DNA from: Natronorubrum halalkaliphilum
GTDB taxonomy: Archaea; Halobacteriota; Halobacteria; Halobacteriales; Natrialbaceae
Direction: 5' to 3'
Length of the DNA stretch: 64,000 nucleotides
NCBI RefSeq assembly: GCF_009834785.1
Contig: NZ_WUYX01000004.1
Coordinates: forward strand, 1-64,000
Shown here: positions 61,709-64,000 of the stretch, piece after piece
How the letters are laid out: each line of letters begins with the position of its first letter
Numbering within the stretch: the stretch's first letter is position 1
Made by a program: the position numbers and the translations under genes
Notes under the pieces: generated by a model
What the model was told of the DNA's origin: nothing
The model's database searches: none
Seen by the model: the letters and a program-made list of their open reading frames with translations, nothing else

Positions 61709-62887
61709 TCACCACCAGCGGTTCTCGACCAGCCGATCGACGGCCTCCCGGATGGTCGACTCGTTGCGCGAAAACGTAAACCGAATCCAGTCCGCTTCGG
61801 CGTCGGGATCGGTGTAGAAACTGCTCCCGGGGACGGCCGCGACGCCCGCCTCCCGTATCAGCCGGTAGCAGAACTCGATATCGCTCTCGTCGGTCGGATA
61901 GCGAGTCATGACGTAGTACGCGCCGTCGGGTTCGACCGGATCGAGTCCGGCCTCGCGGAGCCCCTCACAGAGCAGTTCACGACGCACTTCGTAGGACTCG
62001 GCAAGTTCCTCGTAGTAGGAGTCGGGCAGCGACAGCGCCTCGACGCCGGCCCGCTGGAACGGCGTCGGCGCGCAGATACTCGTGTAGTCGTGGATCTTCC
62101 GCAGTTCCCGCGAGAGGTACTCGGGGGCGAGACAGAAGCCGACGCGCCAGCCGGTGACGCTGAACGTCTTCGACATGCCGGTACAGACGACCGTCCGTTC
62201 GGCGAGGTCGCCGACCTCGACCGGGCTCACGTAGTCGTCGGTGTAGACGATGTGCTCGTAGATTTCGTCGGTCAGGACGATCAGGTCGTGTTCGAAGACG
62301 AGCTCCTCGATCCGCTCGAGTTCCTCGCGGGTGAACACCTTCCCGGTCGGGTTCATCGGCGTGTTGAGCACGAGGATGCGCGCCCGTTCGGCCGCCTCGG
62401 CCAACGCCTCGTAGTCCGGCTCGAGTCCGTCCGTCATGTCGAGCGGAATCGGCGTCGCGCCGGCGAACTGACTCGCCGGGATGTAGCTCTCGTAGACCGG
62501 CTCGAAGTAGATGACCTCGTCGTCCGGCCCGGCGAGTGAGAGCATCGTCGACATGATCGCCTCGCTGGTACCGCTGGTGATCGTCACCTCCGTCTCGGGG
62601 TCGTACTCGACGCCTTTCCACTCGGCGTACCGTTCTGAAACGGCCTCCCTGAGCTCCGGCAGCCCCCAGGTGATCGTGTACTGGCTGTCGGTGTCGATCG
62701 CCGCTTTCGCGGCGCGTTTGATCTCCGGCGGGGTTTCGTCCTCGTCGGGAATCCCCTGCGAGAGGTTGATCGCGCCCTGGCTGATCGCCTCGCGAGTCAT
62801 CTCCCTGATGACCGACTCGGCGACGCCGTCCGTTCGTCCGGTCCCGACCGTTCCGTCGGGCAGTGGTCTGTTGTTCGGTGGTGTCAT
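61709..62887 (-). CDS. PLP-dependent class I/II aminotransferase
   Basis: 392 residues. INLSQGIPDEDETPPEIKRA, YTITWGLPELREAVSERYA, NTPMNPTGKVFTREELERIE and the Schiff-base region CTGMSKTFSVTGWRVGFC (Lys near 239) with a final WIRFTFSRNESTIREAVDRL (the substrate Arg). Aspartate/aromatic or kynurenine-type specificity cannot be told apart. Confidence 0.93.
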   Translation of the reverse strand: MTPPNNRPLPDGTVGTGRTDGVAESVIREMTREAISQGAINLSQGIPDEDETPPEIKRAAKAAIDTDSQYTITWGLPELREAVSERYAEWKGVEYDPETEVTITSGTSEAIMSTMLSLAGPDDEVIYFEPVYESYIPASQFAGATPIPLDMTDGLEPDYEALAEAAERARILVLNTPMNPTGKVFTREELERIEELVFEHDLIVLTDEIYEHIVYTDDYVSPVEVGDLAERTVVCTGMSKTFSVTGWRVGFCLAPEYLSRELRKIHDYTSICAPTPFQRAGVEALSLPDSYYEELAESYEVRRELLCEGLREAGLDPVEPDGAYYVMTRYPTDESDIEFCYRLIREAGVAAVPGSSFYTDPDAEADWIRFTFSRNESTIREAVDRLVENRWW

Positions 62888-62960
62888 CTGACTGTTGCTC
62901 CTTTCGTGTCTCGCATCTGTCTCGTACCGGTGCCTGCGATCTCCATCGGTTTGCGACGGA

Positions 62961-63971
62961 TCACTCCGCGAACGCTCGCTCGAGCAGCGTGACCAGCAGG
63001 TACGCCGCGAGTCGTTGGGTTCCCTCCGTCGAATCGTAGCGCGGGGCGACCTCCATCAGGTCGGCCGCGCCGACGGCGTCGTGCGCGCCGAGGACTTCCA
63101 TCGTCTCGAGGGCCTGCTGGGCCGAGAGCCCGCCGGGGATCGGCGTCCCGGTTCCCGGCGCGACGCTCGGATCGACGCCGTCGATGTCGAAGCTGACGTA
63201 GACGGCGTCCGTGTCCGCGGCTGCCGCCTCGATCGCGTCCGTGACGACCGAGCCGATCCCGCGCTCGTCGACCTCCCGCATCGTGTAAAGGTTCAGGCCG
63301 GTCTCGTCGGCGAACTCGAAGAAGTCGGGCGACTCGTACCCCCTGATCCCGACCTGGCTCACGTTCTCGTAGTCGACGTACGGCGAGTCCGCGATCAGCG
63401 CGGTGCTCGAGCCGTGGAAATCGGTTCCGAAGACGGGGCTCTCGGAGACCGTGTCGGTGTGGGCGTCGATCTGGACGAATCCCACGCTGTCGTGGTCCGC
63501 ACCTTCAGCGAAGCCGCGGACGGACGGGAACGTACAGTAGTGGTCGCCGCCGAGCAGGACGGGAAACGTCTGCGAGGCGACCGCCGCGACGTGGGACGTG
63601 ATGCTCTCGGCCGTCGTCTCGTGGTCCATCGGGAAGATCGGGACGTCGCCGCAGTCGGCGACGGAGAGGTCGTCGAAGTTGACGGTCTTCCCGGTCTGCA
63701 TGTTCGTCAGCCCACCCTTGTAGTCCGAGATATACGCCCACCAACCGCTGGCCTCCCGGATCGCCGCCGGGCCGTATCTGCTTCCCGGTCGGTTGGAGAC
63801 GGCACCGTCGTAGGGCGCGCCGAGGACCGCCGCGTCGACGTCCCCGACGTCGTCAACCTCCCGCTCTTCGCCCTTCAGAAACCGATTGAAGCCGGCGTAG
63901 GCGAGTTCGACGTCAGCGCCCGTCGTCGACTCGCGAAACGCCGCCGCGCGCTCCCGCTGTCGATTACGCAT
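62961..63971 (-). CDS. speB: Agmatinase/ureohydrolase family enzyme
   Basis: 336 residues. Manganese-binding motifs LLGGDHYCTFP, FVQIDAHTDT and SFDIDGVDPSVAPG are all present; RPGSRYGPAAIREAS is the typical N-terminal signature. Ureohydrolases cleave agmatine, arginine or formimidoylglutamate. The extended N-terminus and absence of obvious hut genes within the window favour agmatinase, but the upstream gene is cut off, so the pathway is uncertain. The start overlaps the preceding gene by 8 nt. Confidence 0.85.
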   Translation of the reverse strand: MRNRQRERAAAFRESTTGADVELAYAGFNRFLKGEEREVDDVGDVDAAVLGAPYDGAVSNRPGSRYGPAAIREASGWWAYISDYKGGLTNMQTGKTVNFDDLSVADCGDVPIFPMDHETTAESITSHVAAVASQTFPVLLGGDHYCTFPSVRGFAEGADHDSVGFVQIDAHTDTVSESPVFGTDFHGSSTALIADSPYVDYENVSQVGIRGYESPDFFEFADETGLNLYTMREVDERGIGSVVTDAIEAAAADTDAVYVSFDIDGVDPSVAPGTGTPIPGGLSAQQALETMEVLGAHDAVGAADLMEVAPRYDSTEGTQRLAAYLLVTLLERAFAE

Positions 63972-64000
63972 CCGCTACCTCCGCCTCGAGGGCCTCCTCG
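63964..64000 (-). CDS. Partial gene at the window edge
   Basis: Only the last residues EEALEAEVADA and a TAA are visible. Its stop lies 8 nt inside the agmatinase-family gene, so the two are translationally coupled. The product cannot be identified. Confidence 0.5.
   Translation of the reverse strand, partial: EEALEAEVADA

Noticed and set aside
1-64000. CRISPR arrays, rRNA, tRNA genes, prophage and insertion-sequence transposases
   Set aside because: No regularly spaced direct repeats, no rRNA- or tRNA-like stretches and no transposase or integrase motifs were seen on either strand by eye; a covariance-model tRNA scan was not possible.

Overview
The window comes from an extremely halophilic archaeon, most likely of the order Natrialbales (Natrinema/Haloterrigena-like). 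This rests on the high G+C, the very acidic predicted proteins, a PGF-CTERM S-layer glycoprotein, Tat-dependent secreted proteins, archaeal ribosomal, RNA polymerase and translation genes, a bacterio-opsin-activator type regulator, and TATA-like boxes centred 26-33 nt before many start codons with little or no leader. The genus-level placement is inference. Everything here was read by eye, with no database searches.

Layout. (1) 1-6.5 kb: a DUF357 gene, a glutaredoxin-thioredoxin reductase fusion, a winged-helix/PIN gene pair whose PIN gene is frameshifted, and the S-layer glycoprotein gene. (2) 7-14 kb: a double-VOC protein, an NhaC-type antiporter, a DRG-type GTPase and a large Tat-exported M14 carboxypeptidase with an AT-rich upstream island. 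(3) 14-21.5 kb: tiaS, a COG1395 regulator, a small glutaredoxin, an NCS2 purine permease, glycerate kinase and a TrkA-type protein. (4) 21.7-31.7 kb: an orphan DNA methylase, a frameshifted Na+/Ca2+ exchanger, glutathionyl-hydroquinone reductase, an SDR epimerase, an HD phosphohydrolase, small membrane proteins, and an intact Gfo/Idh oxidoreductase beside the wreck of a second one. (5) 31.7-37 kb: a frameshifted hypothetical gene, a membrane protein, a SAM methyltransferase and a split two-gene methionine synthase. (6) 37-41 kb: the informational cluster rpl21e-rpoF-DUF655-rsmA, followed by mscS and a HemK-type methyltransferase. (7) 41-50.4 kb: a Bat-type regulator, a cystathionine gamma-synthase family enzyme, an MBL hydrolase, a PQQ-type sugar dehydrogenase, RNA ligase and its PIN-like partner protein, an MFS transporter, and an aEF-1beta/zinc-finger operon. 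(8) 50.7-64 kb: a Na+(K+)/H+ antiporter with TrkA domains, the DNA repair protein NreA with a PCNA-binding tail, small membrane proteins, an AI-2E family permease, DUF302, three envelope proteins in a row, a CPBP-family protein, an aminotransferase and an agmatinase-family enzyme.

The most unusual signal is a family of imperfect palindromes of about 82-88 bp: six full copies and at least one half copy. They share termini CT(C/G)ATACGG...CCGTATCAG but fall into subfamilies whose inner arms differ completely in sequence while staying self-complementary. In five of the seven sites the terminal TGA of the element is the stop codon of the adjacent gene. I do not recognise this as a named family. 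A second pattern is three genes broken by an apparent single-base deletion in a short homopolymer, which could be sequencing error, recent decay or slippage. I see no CRISPR array, rRNA, tRNA, intact transposase or prophage.
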